A stretch of 64,000 nt of DNA from Planctomycetota bacterium (GCA_016779225.1 JADHNZ010000004.1:39782-103781), one strand, 5' to 3'; positions 10,786 to 19,734 are shown, numbered from the stretch's first letter. Made by a program: numbers and translations. The notes: generated from the sequence alone by a model not told the origin.

Positions 10786-11967
10786 ATGGGAACGATGACC
10801 CTGACCGGGAAGGGGCGGCGCTGGCTGCTCAATGGCCACCCGTGGATCTACGCCGACGATGTGGCGGATGGGGAGGGCACCCCCGGGGAGCTGGTCCCCG
10901 TGTTCGCCCCCCAGGGCGAGTCCCTCGGCTGGGCCCTCTTCAGCGCGCGCTCCAAGATCGCCCTGCGCATGGTGACCCGCGAGGAGGAGCAGCCCAACCG
11001 CGCCTTCTGGGAGGGGCGCGTGCGGCGCGCGATCCAGGCGCGCGAGCAGCACGGACTGCTCGACCCCGCCGGGGCCTGCCGGCTGCTCAGCGGCGACGCC
11101 GAGGGCATTCCCGGCCTGATCGTGGACCGCTATGCCAGCACCCTCGTGCTCCAGACGGGCACCCAGGGCGCGGACCGCATGCGGGACTTCATCGTGGAGC
11201 TCCTGCTCGAGGCCATGCCGTTCGAGGTCACGGCGGTGCTCGACCGCTCGGACCTGAGCGTGCGGCGGCTCGAGGCGCTCGAGCCGCGGGTCGAGGTGCT
11301 GCGCGGATCGATCGACGGCCCCGTCGAGGTGCGCGAGGAGGGGGGCCTGGTCTACGCGGTGGATGTGCGCGAGGGGCACAAGACGGGCGCCTACCTGGAC
11401 ATGCGCGACAACCGTAGGCGCGCGGCGGCCCATGCGGCCGGAGGGCGCGTCCTGGATGCCTTTGCGTACGACGGGCTGTTCGGCATCCGGGCTGCCCTGG
11501 CCGGGGCGGAGGAGGTCCTGTGCCTCGAGCAGAACGCGGCGGCCTGCGAGCGGATCCTGGAGAACGCCCGGCGCTCGGGGGTCGCAGACCGCGTGCGCGT
11601 CGAGCGCGTGGACTGCATGAAGGACCTGCGCGCGCGCGCCGAGGCGGAGGAGCGCTACCAGGTGGCCGTGGTGGATCCGCCGGCCTTCGCGCGGAACAAG
11701 AAGGAGCGCGCCGGAGCCGAGCGGGGCTATGTGGAGCTCAACCGCAGGGCGATGGCCCTCCTCCCCGAGGGCGGCACCCTCGTGAGCGCCTCCTGCTCGC
11801 ATGCGATCAGCCGCCGCGACTTCACCGCGCACCTTGCCAGCGCCGCACGCGTCTCTGGTCGAGAGGCCTTCCTCGAGGCGCTCACCGGCGCCGCTCCGGA
11901 CCACCCGGTTCGGCTGGGCCTCCCCGAGAGCGACTACCTGAAGTGCGCCTTCGTGCGCATGGGGTGA
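10786..11967 (+). CDS. rlmI: Class I SAM-dependent rRNA (cytosine-C5) methyltransferase, RlmI family
   Basis: 393 residues. RlmI-family enzymes methylate C5 of a 23S rRNA cytosine using S-adenosylmethionine. An N-terminal PUA-like domain (about 1-75, with GKGRRWLLNGHPWIYADDV) is followed by the Rossmann methyltransferase. LDAFAYDGLFGIRAALAGA near 220-238 is the SAM-binding segment. VVDPPAFARNKK near 300 is the DPP(A/S)F motif, and SASCSHAISRRDF near 335 carries the catalytic-cysteine motif SCSH. Length and order fit RlmI (yccW). A GGAG-containing Shine-Dalgarno-like stretch lies just upstream of the ATG. It heads a mostly overlapping run ending in larE. Confidence 0.92.
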   Translation: MGTMTLTGKGRRWLLNGHPWIYADDVADGEGTPGELVPVFAPQGESLGWALFSARSKIALRMVTREEEQPNRAFWEGRVRRAIQAREQHGLLDPAGACRLLSGDAEGIPGLIVDRYASTLVLQTGTQGADRMRDFIVELLLEAMPFEVTAVLDRSDLSVRRLEALEPRVEVLRGSIDGPVEVREEGGLVYAVDVREGHKTGAYLDMRDNRRRAAAHAAGGRVLDAFAYDGLFGIRAALAGAEEVLCLEQNAAACERILENARRSGVADRVRVERVDCMKDLRARAEAEERYQVAVVDPPAFARNKKERAGAERGYVELNRRAMALLPEGGTLVSASCSHAISRRDFTAHLASAARVSGREAFLEALTGAAPDHPVRLGLPESDYLKCAFVRMG

Positions 11968-11999
11968 AATTCGCCCTGGGCTCGTACCATGCTTGCGCC

Positions 12000-12212
12000 A
12001 TGAGCGACCCTGGCATCGTGCATGTGAACGGCGCCCCCCAACCCCTGGGGGAAGGGGAGGGCGTGCTGGTGCTGCTCCGGCGCCTCGAGCTCGAGCCGGC
12101 CCAGGTGGCCCTCGAGCTCAATGGGGCCCTCCTGCCGCGGACGCGCTGGGAGGAGGCATGCCTGGCGCCCGGCGACCGGCTGGAGATCGTGACCCTGGTG
12201 GGGGGAGGCTGA
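12000..12212 (+). CDS. thiS: Sulfur carrier protein ThiS
   Basis: 70 residues. ThiS is the ubiquitin-fold sulfur carrier whose C-terminal glycine is thiocarboxylated and donates sulfur to thiazole synthase. The start IVHVNGAPQPL and the core VALELNGALLPR and GDRLEIVTLVGGG match the family, and the protein ends in the required Gly-Gly. The ATG lies 32 nt after the rlmI stop and the TGA sits immediately before thiG. No thiF, iscS or thiO homologue is nearby, so sulfur loading must be encoded elsewhere. Confidence 0.93.
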   Translation: MSDPGIVHVNGAPQPLGEGEGVLVLLRRLELEPAQVALELNGALLPRTRWEEACLAPGDRLEIVTLVGGG

Positions 12213-12213
12213 T

Positions 12214-13008
12214 GTGATGACGACGAGCGCCGACACCTTCCGGGTCGCGGGCCTCGAGCTCTCCTCGCGGCTCCTCATGGGCTCGGGCCGCTTCGCCAGC
12301 AGCGAGGAGTTCGTCGCCTGCCTCGAGGCCTCCGGGACGCAGCTCGTCACCGTGGCCGTACGGCGCGTGAACCTGGACGAGCGCGCGGGCGCCAGCCTGC
12401 TCGATCACATCGACCGGTCGCGCTTCAAGCTGCTGCCCAATACAGCGGGCTGCTATACGGCGGACGAGGCCGTGCGCACCGCGCTCCTCGCGCGGGAGCT
12501 GCTGGACACCCCCCTGCTCAAGCTCGAGGTCATCGGCGACCCGCGCACGCTCCTGCCCGACCCGGTCCAGACCGTGGAGGCCACTCGCAGGCTGGTGGCC
12601 GAGGGCTTCCAGGTCTTCGCGTACTGCTCCGACGACCCGCGCCTCGTTGCGACCCTGGCTGAGGCTGGGGCGGCCGCGGTGATGCCCGCGGGCTCGCCGA
12701 TCGGCTCGGGCCGCGGCGTGGCGAACCCTGATCACATCCGCATCGCCCGCGAGCTCGTGGAGGTGCCGCTGATTGTGGACGCGGGGCTCGGCACCGCGAG
12801 CGATGTGGCCCTTGCCATGGAGCTCGGCGCGGACGGGGTCCTGCTGAACTCCGCCATCTCCGGCGCGGAGCAGCCGCTGCGCATGGCGCGGGCCGTGCGC
12901 CTTGCGTGCGAGGCCGGCCGTGAGGCCTTCCGGGCGGGACGCATCCCGCGGCGCCTCTATGCCCAGGCCTCCTCCCCCGAGACAGGCCTGCTCGGGGCGC
13001 CTCTCTGA
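12214..13008 (+). CDS. thiG: Thiazole synthase
   Basis: 264 residues. ThiG builds the thiazole phosphate ring of thiamin from deoxyxylulose phosphate, dehydroglycine and the ThiS thiocarboxylate. It is a TIM barrel. LLMGSGRFASSEE is the typical N-terminal strand, the Schiff-base lysine is in LLKLEVIGD (Lys 103), VMPAGSPIGSGRGV is the phosphate-binding loop, and VDAGLGTASDVALAMELGAD is the glycine-rich segment near the C-terminus. The first codon shown is GTG at 12214, followed directly by ATG at 12217; the ATG may be the real start. It follows thiS by one base and overlaps the protease gene (TGATG). Confidence 0.95.
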   Translation: MMTTSADTFRVAGLELSSRLLMGSGRFASSEEFVACLEASGTQLVTVAVRRVNLDERAGASLLDHIDRSRFKLLPNTAGCYTADEAVRTALLARELLDTPLLKLEVIGDPRTLLPDPVQTVEATRRLVAEGFQVFAYCSDDPRLVATLAEAGAAAVMPAGSPIGSGRGVANPDHIRIARELVEVPLIVDAGLGTASDVALAMELGADGVLLNSAISGAEQPLRMARAVRLACEAGREAFRAGRIPRRLYAQASSPETGLLGAPL

Positions 13009-13940
13009 TGCCGGACCTCGATCCCCAGTTCCTCACCTCGCCCCTGGTCCTGGCGGCGATCCTCGGCCTGCTCCTCGTCGGGGGCGGGCTCGGGTCCCTG
13101 GCCGCGGCGGTGGTGGGTGCTCGGCATCCGGACCCTCCGGCCGCTCGCTCGGACGCGACCTGGCTCCAGCTCCTGGCGGGGCTCGGGCTGTACCTGGGCC
13201 TCTCGGTGGTCGCAGCCCTGATGCTCGACACGGGTGGGAGCCAGCAGTGGCAGGAGGGGGGCGCGACGATCACCGCCACGACCAGCCCGCCCAGTGCGGT
13301 GGGGCTGCTCGCGGCCACGGCCCTCGCCCAGCTCGCGTTCGCGGTGCCGGTGCTCTGGGCCGCGGCTCGGACCGCCCGCCGCCTGGGGTCCTCGCCGGAC
13401 GCGGACCTGCTCGGGAAGTCCCTGGACACTCCCGGGGCGCGGGACTCCCTTGGCCTGGCGCAGTTCGGCCTCGGAGCTCGAGCGCGCTGGGGGGGCCTGC
13501 TGACGGGCCTGATGATCACGCTCCTCGTCGCTCCGCTGCTCATGGGGCTGAACAGCCTCTGGGGCGCGGGCTGGGTCTTCGTGACCGGAGACCTGCCGCA
13601 GCAGGATGTCGCCGAGCTGATCCGCGGCGCCACGGCCGCGGACCTGCTGCCGGTGTTCGTCCTCGCGGGCCTCGCGATCCCGCTCGCCGAGGAGCTGTTC
13701 TTCCGCGGCGTCCTGCTGGGCTTCCTCGAGGTCCGCCTCGGGACGCGGCAGGCCCTGCTCATCTCCTCCGCGGTGTTCGCCGCCCTGCACGGCCTCTTCG
13801 CCAGCGGTCCGATCTTCGCCCTCGCGATGGTCATGGGGCTGGCCATGGTGCGGACCCGCAACCTGCTGGTTCCCTTCGCGATCCACTCCCTGAACAACAG
13901 CGTCCAGGTGATTCTCCTGGCCCTCTCGACCCCCTCATGA
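13008..13940 (+). CDS. CPBP family intramembrane glutamic protease (CAAX/Abi type)
   Basis: 310 residues with several hydrophobic segments (about residues 7-40, 46-75, 95-125, 165-190 and 205 onward). Motif 1, EELFFRG, is near 228-234. Motif 2, the histidine in ALHGLFA, is near 260. The third motif, HSLNNS, is near the C-terminus. These are the catalytic features of Rce1/CAAX-type intramembrane proteases. Substrates cannot be predicted. The gene overlaps thiG at its start and the carbonic anhydrase gene at its end (ATGA), so it belongs to the same transcript. Confidence 0.88.
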   Translation: MPDLDPQFLTSPLVLAAILGLLLVGGGLGSLAAAVVGARHPDPPAARSDATWLQLLAGLGLYLGLSVVAALMLDTGGSQQWQEGGATITATTSPPSAVGLLAATALAQLAFAVPVLWAAARTARRLGSSPDADLLGKSLDTPGARDSLGLAQFGLGARARWGGLLTGLMITLLVAPLLMGLNSLWGAGWVFVTGDLPQQDVAELIRGATAADLLPVFVLAGLAIPLAEELFFRGVLLGFLEVRLGTRQALLISSAVFAALHGLFASGPIFALAMVMGLAMVRTRNLLVPFAIHSLNNSVQVILLALSTPS

Positions 13941-14452
13941 CCTTCTTCTCTCGCTCCGGCCTGATGCGTCCCGTCGAGGGGGGCGCATTCGTGGCCCAGG
14001 GTGCCGTGGTCACCGGCGAGGTGACCTTTGGCCACGACGCCAATGTCTGGTTCGGCTGCGTCCTGCGCGGCGACGACGCGCCGCTGGTGATCGGCGCGCG
14101 CACCAATGTGCAGGACCTGACGATGATCCATGCCGACCCCGGCGTGCCCAATGTGATCGGGGAGGAGGTCACTATCGGGCACCGCTGCGTGCTGCACGGC
14201 GCGGAGGTCGGGGACCGCTGCCTGATTGGGATGGGGGCCGTGCTGCTGGGGGGCTCGCGCATCGGCGCCGAGTCCATCGTGGCCGCGGGCGCCGTGGTGA
14301 AGGAGGGCGCCGTGATCCCTCCGCGCTCGCTGGTCGTGGGCGTCCCCGCGAAGGTCGTGCGCGAGATCGCGCCCGAGCAGGTCGAGGCCCTGCGTCGCTC
14401 CGCCCAGGGCTATGTGGACAAGGTCCGCCTGTATCTGGAGGAGGCGCCCTGA
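13937..14452 (+). CDS. Gamma-carbonic anhydrase-like hexapeptide-repeat protein
   Basis: 171 residues from the ATG at 13937, which overlaps the preceding stop. It is a left-handed beta-helix of the YrdA/PaaY/CaiE group. CVLRGDDAPL carries the conserved Arg-Gly-Asp (44-46), NVQDLTMIHAD carries Gln-Asp (59-60) and the first metal histidine (65), and GHRCVLHG supplies histidines 82 and 87. The last two keep the spacing seen in gamma-carbonic anhydrases. The C-terminal helix (PEQVEALRRSAQGYVDK) is also typical. Metal binding is likely; carbonic anhydrase activity is not certain, because many members of this branch have none measured. Confidence 0.9.
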   Translation: MTFFSRSGLMRPVEGGAFVAQGAVVTGEVTFGHDANVWFGCVLRGDDAPLVIGARTNVQDLTMIHADPGVPNVIGEEVTIGHRCVLHGAEVGDRCLIGMGAVLLGGSRIGAESIVAAGAVVKEGAVIPPRSLVVGVPAKVVREIAPEQVEALRRSAQGYVDKVRLYLEEAP

Positions 14453-15291
14453 GCAGCGCGCCCGTCGCGCTCGATCCGCAGCGGGTCGAGGCCCTCGATG
14501 CCCGGCTCGCCGAGCTGGGCAGCGTGGCCGTTGCGTTCTCCGGCGGCGTGGACTCCTCGGTCCTGGCCCATGCGGCGCACCGCGTCCTCGGTGGCGCGGC
14601 CGTGGCGGTGCTCGCCGACTCGGCCTCCCTGCCGAGGCGGGAGCTCGAGGATGCCCGGCGGATCGCCGCGCAGATCGGGATCCGCCTGGTCGAGCTCGCC
14701 ACGGACGAGCAGGACGATCCCGACTACCAGGCCAACCGCGGCGACCGCTGCTACTTCTGCAAGGCGGCCCTGTTCCGGGCCCTTGATGCGTGGCGGAGGG
14801 TCGAGGGCATCCCCTGGGCCGCGCTGGGCGAGATCGCCGACGACGCCCTCGACGATCGGCCGGGCAGGCGCGCGGCCCGTGAGGCCGGCGTCGTGGCGCC
14901 CCTCGCGGAGGTGGGCTTCACCAAGATCGAGGTGCGGGCCTACGCTCGTGTCCACGGCCTGGCCGTCGCGGACAAGCCGGCCATGGCCTGCCTTGCGAGC
15001 CGCATCCCCGTGGGCACGCGCGTCACGCCGAGCCTGCTGGCTGAGGTCGAGCGCGCGGAGGAGGGGCTGCGGGACCTCGGCCTGCGCGTGGTGCGCGTGC
15101 GCCATCGCGGCCGCGCCGCCGCGGTCGAGCTTGGGGCAGAGGACCTTGCGCAGCTCGAGGGCCTGCGGTCCGCGGCCGAGCGCGCGGTGCGCGCAGCCGG
15201 GTTCGAGGAGGTCTCGTTCGGCCGGTACCGGAGTCCCGCCGAGCGGGCGGTCGGCGCCGGAGAGCCTCGAGGCCGGCCCGCCTCGTCCTGA
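14449..15291 (+). CDS. larE: LarE-type ATP-dependent sulfur transferase (probable CTG start)
   Basis: 280 residues if read from CTG at 14449. LarE adenylates and sulfurates the pyridinium-biscarboxylate precursor of the nickel-pincer nucleotide cofactor. The PP-loop AFSGGVDSSVLA, GDRCYFCKAALF and ACLASRIPVGTRV are family motifs. The only ATG/GTG/TTG starts (first GTG at 14524) would cut into the first strand just before the PP-loop. The in-frame residues upstream, such as RVEALDARLAELGSVAV, look like the normal LarE N-terminal helix. CTG at 14449 overlaps the previous TGA as CTGA, mirroring the ATGA/GTGA overlaps of the neighbours, so it is the best start. larB, larC and larA were not seen. 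Confidence 0.88.
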   Translation: MSSAPVALDPQRVEALDARLAELGSVAVAFSGGVDSSVLAHAAHRVLGGAAVAVLADSASLPRRELEDARRIAAQIGIRLVELATDEQDDPDYQANRGDRCYFCKAALFRALDAWRRVEGIPWAALGEIADDALDDRPGRRAAREAGVVAPLAEVGFTKIEVRAYARVHGLAVADKPAMACLASRIPVGTRVTPSLLAEVERAEEGLRDLGLRVVRVRHRGRAAAVELGAEDLAQLEGLRSAAERAVRAAGFEEVSFGRYRSPAERAVGAGEPRGRPASS

Positions 15292-15427
15292 AACACCCGT
15301 CGCCACCCAGCCCGTGCAGGGGCGCCTCGATTCGGGGCGCGGGCTTCCAGGGTTTGGGAAGGAGCCTTCGGTGCGTCGAACGGGAGCCCCAGGGCGCGAG
15401 GTCGCGCTCCGAGGGGACAGCACCGGA

Positions 15428-16144
15428 ATGGGGATTCAGGGGGGAGCCGTAAGGCTCGAGGGGGGGCGCGCCACGCGCCGCGCGCGAGCGGGCTTCACGA
15501 TGCTCGAGATCGTGATGGCCATGGGCGTCCTCGGTGTGGCCCTGGCCGCGCACTTCAGCGGGCAGCTGATGGTCAATCGCTCCGGGGCGAGCTCCGCGGA
15601 GTCGGAGCTCGCCGTTGCCGAGCTGGCCAGCTGCATGGAGGACCTCCTCAGCCAGAGCGTCGAGAACAAGCTCACGGGCTATCCCAGCCAGCGCTTCTGG
15701 CCGAACCCGGACCTGGCGGACACGGACTGGAGCGGTGTGGCGGACTATGGACCGCGCTGGCTCGTCCCGGCCTACTCGTTCGGCTCACGGATCCGCCAGG
15801 CCCAGGCAGGAGCGGGCTCCTCCGACGGGCGCGAGGAGCTCTTCAAGACCCGCACGGCGGCCCTGCGCGAGCAGCGCGTGTTCGTGGCCTATCCCGGGCT
15901 GGGCGCGGACGAGCGGGCCACGGTGCCCGGCCCCGACCCTGCCTTCGTTCCGCCGGCTGGGCTCGAGGTCCTGCTGATGATCGAGTGGATCCAGTCGCGC
16001 AGCGAGCGGCGCGCCAGCAGCTGGGACGACCAGGGCAAGCCCGTCGAGGCCTGGGGCCTCGACGGCTCGGCGTGTGACCCGCTCGAGCTCGAGGGCAGTG
16101 ACCTCCGGAGCGCAGTCCTCAGCACCTACCAGCTCGCACGATGA
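15428..16144 (+). CDS. Prepilin-like (pseudopilin) protein 1
   Basis: 238 residues from the ATG at 15428, which has a purine-rich GAGGGG about 9 nt upstream. A basic leader ends at RARAG, followed by FTMLEIVMAMGVLGVALAA: the type IV prepilin signature (G then F-T-x-L-E, glutamate at +5) and a hydrophobic helix. The remainder is a soluble domain without a recognised fold. Prepilin peptidase would cleave after the glycine. A GTG at 15371 is also in frame but would give an unusually long leader. The next gene overlaps by 4 nt (ATGA). Confidence 0.82.
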   Translation: MGIQGGAVRLEGGRATRRARAGFTMLEIVMAMGVLGVALAAHFSGQLMVNRSGASSAESELAVAELASCMEDLLSQSVENKLTGYPSQRFWPNPDLADTDWSGVADYGPRWLVPAYSFGSRIRQAQAGAGSSDGREELFKTRTAALREQRVFVAYPGLGADERATVPGPDPAFVPPAGLEVLLMIEWIQSRSERRASSWDDQGKPVEAWGLDGSACDPLELEGSDLRSAVLSTYQLAR

Positions 16145-17187
16145 CGCGCATCCAGCACGACTCCCCCCGCGGGCGCCGCGCGGGCCTGACCCTGATCGAG
16201 GTCATGATCGCCGTGACGATCGTCAGCACGCTGACCGCCTGGGTCGTCGGAGCCACCCGCGACATGGGGCGCATCACCGAGGCCAACGCCCTCGATGTGC
16301 GCCTCGCACGGGAGGGGCGCGAGGCCCTTGCGCGCCTGCGCGCGGATCTCCAGCGCGCCGGGATTCGGCGGGTTGACATGGAGGGCGTCCAGGACGACGA
16401 CCCCGCGGACGACCTGCACTTCCCGCATGTCTACTACGACGGCGTTCCGGGCAGAGCCCGGCGGAGCGGAGGTCGTGAGGGGCTCGACGCGCCCGCGTTC
16501 CAGAGCCGCGGACACGAGCACGCCCCCGCGCCGATCCTGGGGGAGGAGGCCTACGCAGCGGCCCTGGGACTCGAGCCGGGTGAGACCCTGCGCCAGGCCT
16601 CGCTGATCCTTGCCCTGCCCGCGGACCAGGACCTGGACGGTCGACCGGATATGGATGTCCTCGGTCCCGGCGGCACGGCCGGCCCGGACGGGATCCCGGA
16701 GCTCGACTGCAATGGGGATGGCCGCCTGAGCCAGGTGACCTCCGACCTCGTGCACCCCGACCTCTTCAAGGGCCTGGACGAGCAGCGCGTGGCCATCGAC
16801 CCGCTGACGCGCCTCGTGTGGAGTCGGAACGAGGTGGCCTGGATCGTGCGTGAGGGCCCGGGCGGCCAGCGCGAGCTGGTCCGACGGATCCGTGATCAGC
16901 GCGTCGCGCCGAGCGACCCCCAGTACCCCTTCCGGGTCGAGGTCATCGCGCGCGACATCGACTGGCTCGACATCAAGTACGCCGAGGACCTCCAGTTCTG
17001 GGACCGCCCCGAGGACCTCGAGGGCGGCGCCGACCCCAGCGGCGCCGACGCCCTCGTCCCGGCGAACGCACTCGTCGTGACGCTTTGGATGCGTGGCCTG
17101 GACCGCCAGGGGCATCCGCACCACTTCCGCACCGAGGCCATCGTCCGCCTGCCCCTTGGGGAGCAGCGCTTCCCCGAGGCCGACTGA
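16141..17187 (+). CDS. Prepilin-like (pseudopilin) protein 2
   Basis: 348 residues. The leader MTRIQHDSPRGRRAG is followed by LTLIEVMIAVTIVSTL, the prepilin cleavage and assembly motif with glutamate at +5. A long soluble part follows, with a calcium-site-like DQDLDGRPDMDVLGPGG and DCNGDGRLSQ near residues 160-200, which recalls the Asp-rich loops of minor pseudopilins such as GspK. It resembles PulJ/GspJ-type minor pseudopilins in layout. It is followed 22 nt later by the third gene of the set. No ATPase, platform protein or secretin gene lies nearby, so partners must be elsewhere. Confidence 0.82.
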   Translation: MTRIQHDSPRGRRAGLTLIEVMIAVTIVSTLTAWVVGATRDMGRITEANALDVRLAREGREALARLRADLQRAGIRRVDMEGVQDDDPADDLHFPHVYYDGVPGRARRSGGREGLDAPAFQSRGHEHAPAPILGEEAYAAALGLEPGETLRQASLILALPADQDLDGRPDMDVLGPGGTAGPDGIPELDCNGDGRLSQVTSDLVHPDLFKGLDEQRVAIDPLTRLVWSRNEVAWIVREGPGGQRELVRRIRDQRVAPSDPQYPFRVEVIARDIDWLDIKYAEDLQFWDRPEDLEGGADPSGADALVPANALVVTLWMRGLDRQGHPHHFRTEAIVRLPLGEQRFPEAD

Positions 17188-17209
17188 CCCCATTCCCCGC
17201 ACTCCGACT

Positions 17210-19693
17210 ATGAAGACACTGCACTCCATTCGACGGACGCCGCGCGGGCAGCGGGGCATGGCCATGCTCTATGCGCTCTTCGGCGCCTCGGTCTCCGCCG
17301 GGCTCCTGGCGCTCCTGATCGCCAACACGGGCCTCGACGCCCAGAAGGTTGCTGCGGGCCGTACCCGCGTGGAGCAGCGCTTCGTGGGGGAGGCCGCTCT
17401 CTCTGCGGCCTCGGTCAAGCTCCAGGAGCGACTCGCGAACTGGTACCGCCCCGACACCTGGGTCGCAGGGGACGGCGAGGAGTGGGCCTCGATCGCGGGC
17501 GCGCGCCAGCGCTGGGGCCTGGATGGCGAGGGCGACTGGAGCGACCTCTACCTCGCAGGCGTGACCATGGTGCCCACGGGGCAGCACGGTGGGCCGGACG
17601 GGCGGCTCGCGGTGACGGGCCAGGGGGAGCTCCCTGGCCGGTTCAAGGCCGTGGGCTGGCGTGTGCAGCTGCTCGGCATCCCCTTCGCCACGCCGGAGAG
17701 CACGGGGTCGCCGATGATGACGCGCAACCGGATGTTCGAGGTGCGCGTGGTGGCGACGGACGCTCCGACCTGGGAGGGGGTGCTCCAGACGGCCCACGCA
17801 TGGACCCCCGAGTCCGGGTTCACCGCGGCCCTCGACGAGCTGTCCTCGGCCGACCGTGGCGCGCTGCTCGAGCTCGACCAGGGCGGCTGGGATCCCTTCG
17901 GCGAGCCCGTCGCGACCGAGGGCGAGCGCCGCCGCGGTCAGCGCCGCGTCCTGACGCGCGTGTTCCAGGTCTCGCGGACGCCCACCACCCAGTTCGCGAT
18001 CCTCTACGACGATGACCTGGAGATCAATCCGGGGCCGAGCATGACGATCCGCGGGCGCGTGCACAGCAACGCGGACATGTACCTGGGCTGCAACAACACG
18101 TTGACCGTCGACACGAACTACCTCCGCGCAGTCGGCGGGCTCTACCGTCGGCGCAAGGACAACACGAGCTCCAACGGCACCGTGCGCGTACGCCGCTGGG
18201 TCGCGGACCCGTTCGATCCCTCCGAGCCCTCGAGCTTCCGACGCATGGACAGCCGCGGCCAGCTCGGCTCGATCGCAGGCAATGTCAGCGGCTACGACAG
18301 CGCCTTTACCCTGGGCTACGACGCCAACGGGGACGGCGACTTCAGGGACTCTGGGGAGCACCTGCCGTTCCATGTGGGGGCCCTGGAGAAGTGGGGCGCC
18401 GGCAGCTCCTATCCCGTGCCCGAGGGGCAGACCTTCCCGCACACGGTGGGCTACGGCGACGCGCACCCGGAGAATGTCTCCAGCGTGCAGCTGCCGAACC
18501 TCGGCACCAAGCAGGCCCTGTTCGATGCGGCGCCCGAGGTGGAGGCCAAGGCCGTCGTGGACCCGCTCACGGGCAAGTTCTCGCCGGCCGCGCCCGGCGG
18601 CAGCGGCCTGGTGGCGGGCTTCTACGCGGCTCAGGCGGACCTCAAGGTGATCGCCGGGAGCCCGATCCCCGACTCCTCGAGCCCCGGCGGCTGGAGCTGG
18701 GACTGGAGTGCCTACGGCTCGAACCCGGACGCCAGCGACCCCGCGGACCCGAGCCAGTGGATCGACCGCAGCGCCTCCATCAAGCTCGCCCAGCAGCTGC
18801 TCGGGAAGGAGGCCATCTCCGTCGACTTCGTCCCGGACACCCGCGAGGACTCGAACCGCAGCGTGCCCGGCTATCCCGGCCACCAGTACCCCGGCGTCGG
18901 GGTCGTCAAGGTCGACATCGCGGCGATCATGGAGCTCCAGACCGCCCTGGCCAGCACCGGCGCGTTCCAGTCCGCCCTGCAGGCGGCTGGCTACTCCCCC
19001 GGGCAGGCGGCCAACCTGGTCGAGGACAACCCAGGGCTGATCGGCATGCAGCTCCAGCCGGCGAACGGGCTGCTGTACGCGGGCCATGCGGACATGGATC
19101 ACACCCCGGTCGGGGGTGAGAAGACCTCCACGGGAGCCAAGGCCAAGGGCGTGTACCTCACCAACGGCGAGGTCCTGCCGGGCGACCTGACGGTGGTCAC
19201 CGAGGGCTCGCTGTATGTGCACGGCGACTACAACAAGTACGACCACGCGGGGAACACGCTCTTCAACGACGACGGGGACCTCGTGGGGAGTGGCCTCGCG
19301 AGCAATGTGTCGGCCGTGATCGCGGACGCGGTGAACCTCTTGTCCAACGCCTGGACGAACAACAAGCCCCTGAGCGGCTCCCTTCCCACGGCGTCCGAGA
19401 CGACCTTCAACCTGTCGGTGTACACGGGCAACCAGCCGACGATGGGCTCGAGCTACAACGGCGGCTTCGAGAACCTGCCTCGCTTCCACGAGAAGTGGTC
19501 CGGCCGGCACGCCTTCATCAATGGCTCCTTCGTGCAGGCCTGGCAGAACGCGCTCGCGACCGGGGCCTGGAGCTACGGCGGCGACCGCTACACGGCTCCC
19601 TACCGGGACTGGGTCTACGACACGCGCCTCTTGGGTCGCGAGCCGCCCTTCGTGCCCTACACCATCACCGCTCGCGAGGTGATCACCTTCTGA
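17210..19693 (+). CDS. PilX-like large membrane-anchored pilus-associated protein
   Basis: 827 residues from the ATG at 17210. The N-terminus (RGQRGMAMLYALFGASVSAG) resembles the PilX/GspK-type leader: a basic stretch, Gly, then a hydrophobic helix, but without the usual FTLIE. A large exported region of about 780 residues follows, rich in Gly, Asn, Tyr and Asp, with Asp-rich loops such as GYDANGDGDFRDSG near 365-378 that could bind calcium. It is last in the prepilin run and ends before the hairpin at 19735-19770. It is probably a tip or minor-pilin component, or an adhesin carried on a pseudopilus; this is inferred from position and N-terminus only. Confidence 0.7.
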   Translation: MKTLHSIRRTPRGQRGMAMLYALFGASVSAGLLALLIANTGLDAQKVAAGRTRVEQRFVGEAALSAASVKLQERLANWYRPDTWVAGDGEEWASIAGARQRWGLDGEGDWSDLYLAGVTMVPTGQHGGPDGRLAVTGQGELPGRFKAVGWRVQLLGIPFATPESTGSPMMTRNRMFEVRVVATDAPTWEGVLQTAHAWTPESGFTAALDELSSADRGALLELDQGGWDPFGEPVATEGERRRGQRRVLTRVFQVSRTPTTQFAILYDDDLEINPGPSMTIRGRVHSNADMYLGCNNTLTVDTNYLRAVGGLYRRRKDNTSSNGTVRVRRWVADPFDPSEPSSFRRMDSRGQLGSIAGNVSGYDSAFTLGYDANGDGDFRDSGEHLPFHVGALEKWGAGSSYPVPEGQTFPHTVGYGDAHPENVSSVQLPNLGTKQALFDAAPEVEAKAVVDPLTGKFSPAAPGGSGLVAGFYAAQADLKVIAGSPIPDSSSPGGWSWDWSAYGSNPDASDPADPSQWIDRSASIKLAQQLLGKEAISVDFVPDTREDSNRSVPGYPGHQYPGVGVVKVDIAAIMELQTALASTGAFQSALQAAGYSPGQAANLVEDNPGLIGMQLQPANGLLYAGHADMDHTPVGGEKTSTGAKAKGVYLTNGEVLPGDLTVVTEGSLYVHGDYNKYDHAGNTLFNDDGDLVGSGLASNVSAVIADAVNLLSNAWTNNKPLSGSLPTASETTFNLSVYTGNQPTMGSSYNGGFENLPRFHEKWSGRHAFINGSFVQAWQNALATGAWSYGGDRYTAPYRDWVYDTRLLGREPPFVPYTITAREVITF

Positions 19694-19734
19694 TGCCGAG
19701 GTCGGGCGCCGGGGTGTGAGCGCCCGGGAGCGAC

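Noticed and set aside
11970..12000. Thiamin (TPP) riboswitch before thiS
   Set aside because: The gap after rlmI is only 32 nt and has no room for the TPP aptamer.
12902..13936. Upstream extension of the carbonic-anhydrase frame
   Set aside because: The extension is antiparallel-frame noise over thiG and the CPBP gene; family similarity starts at 13937.
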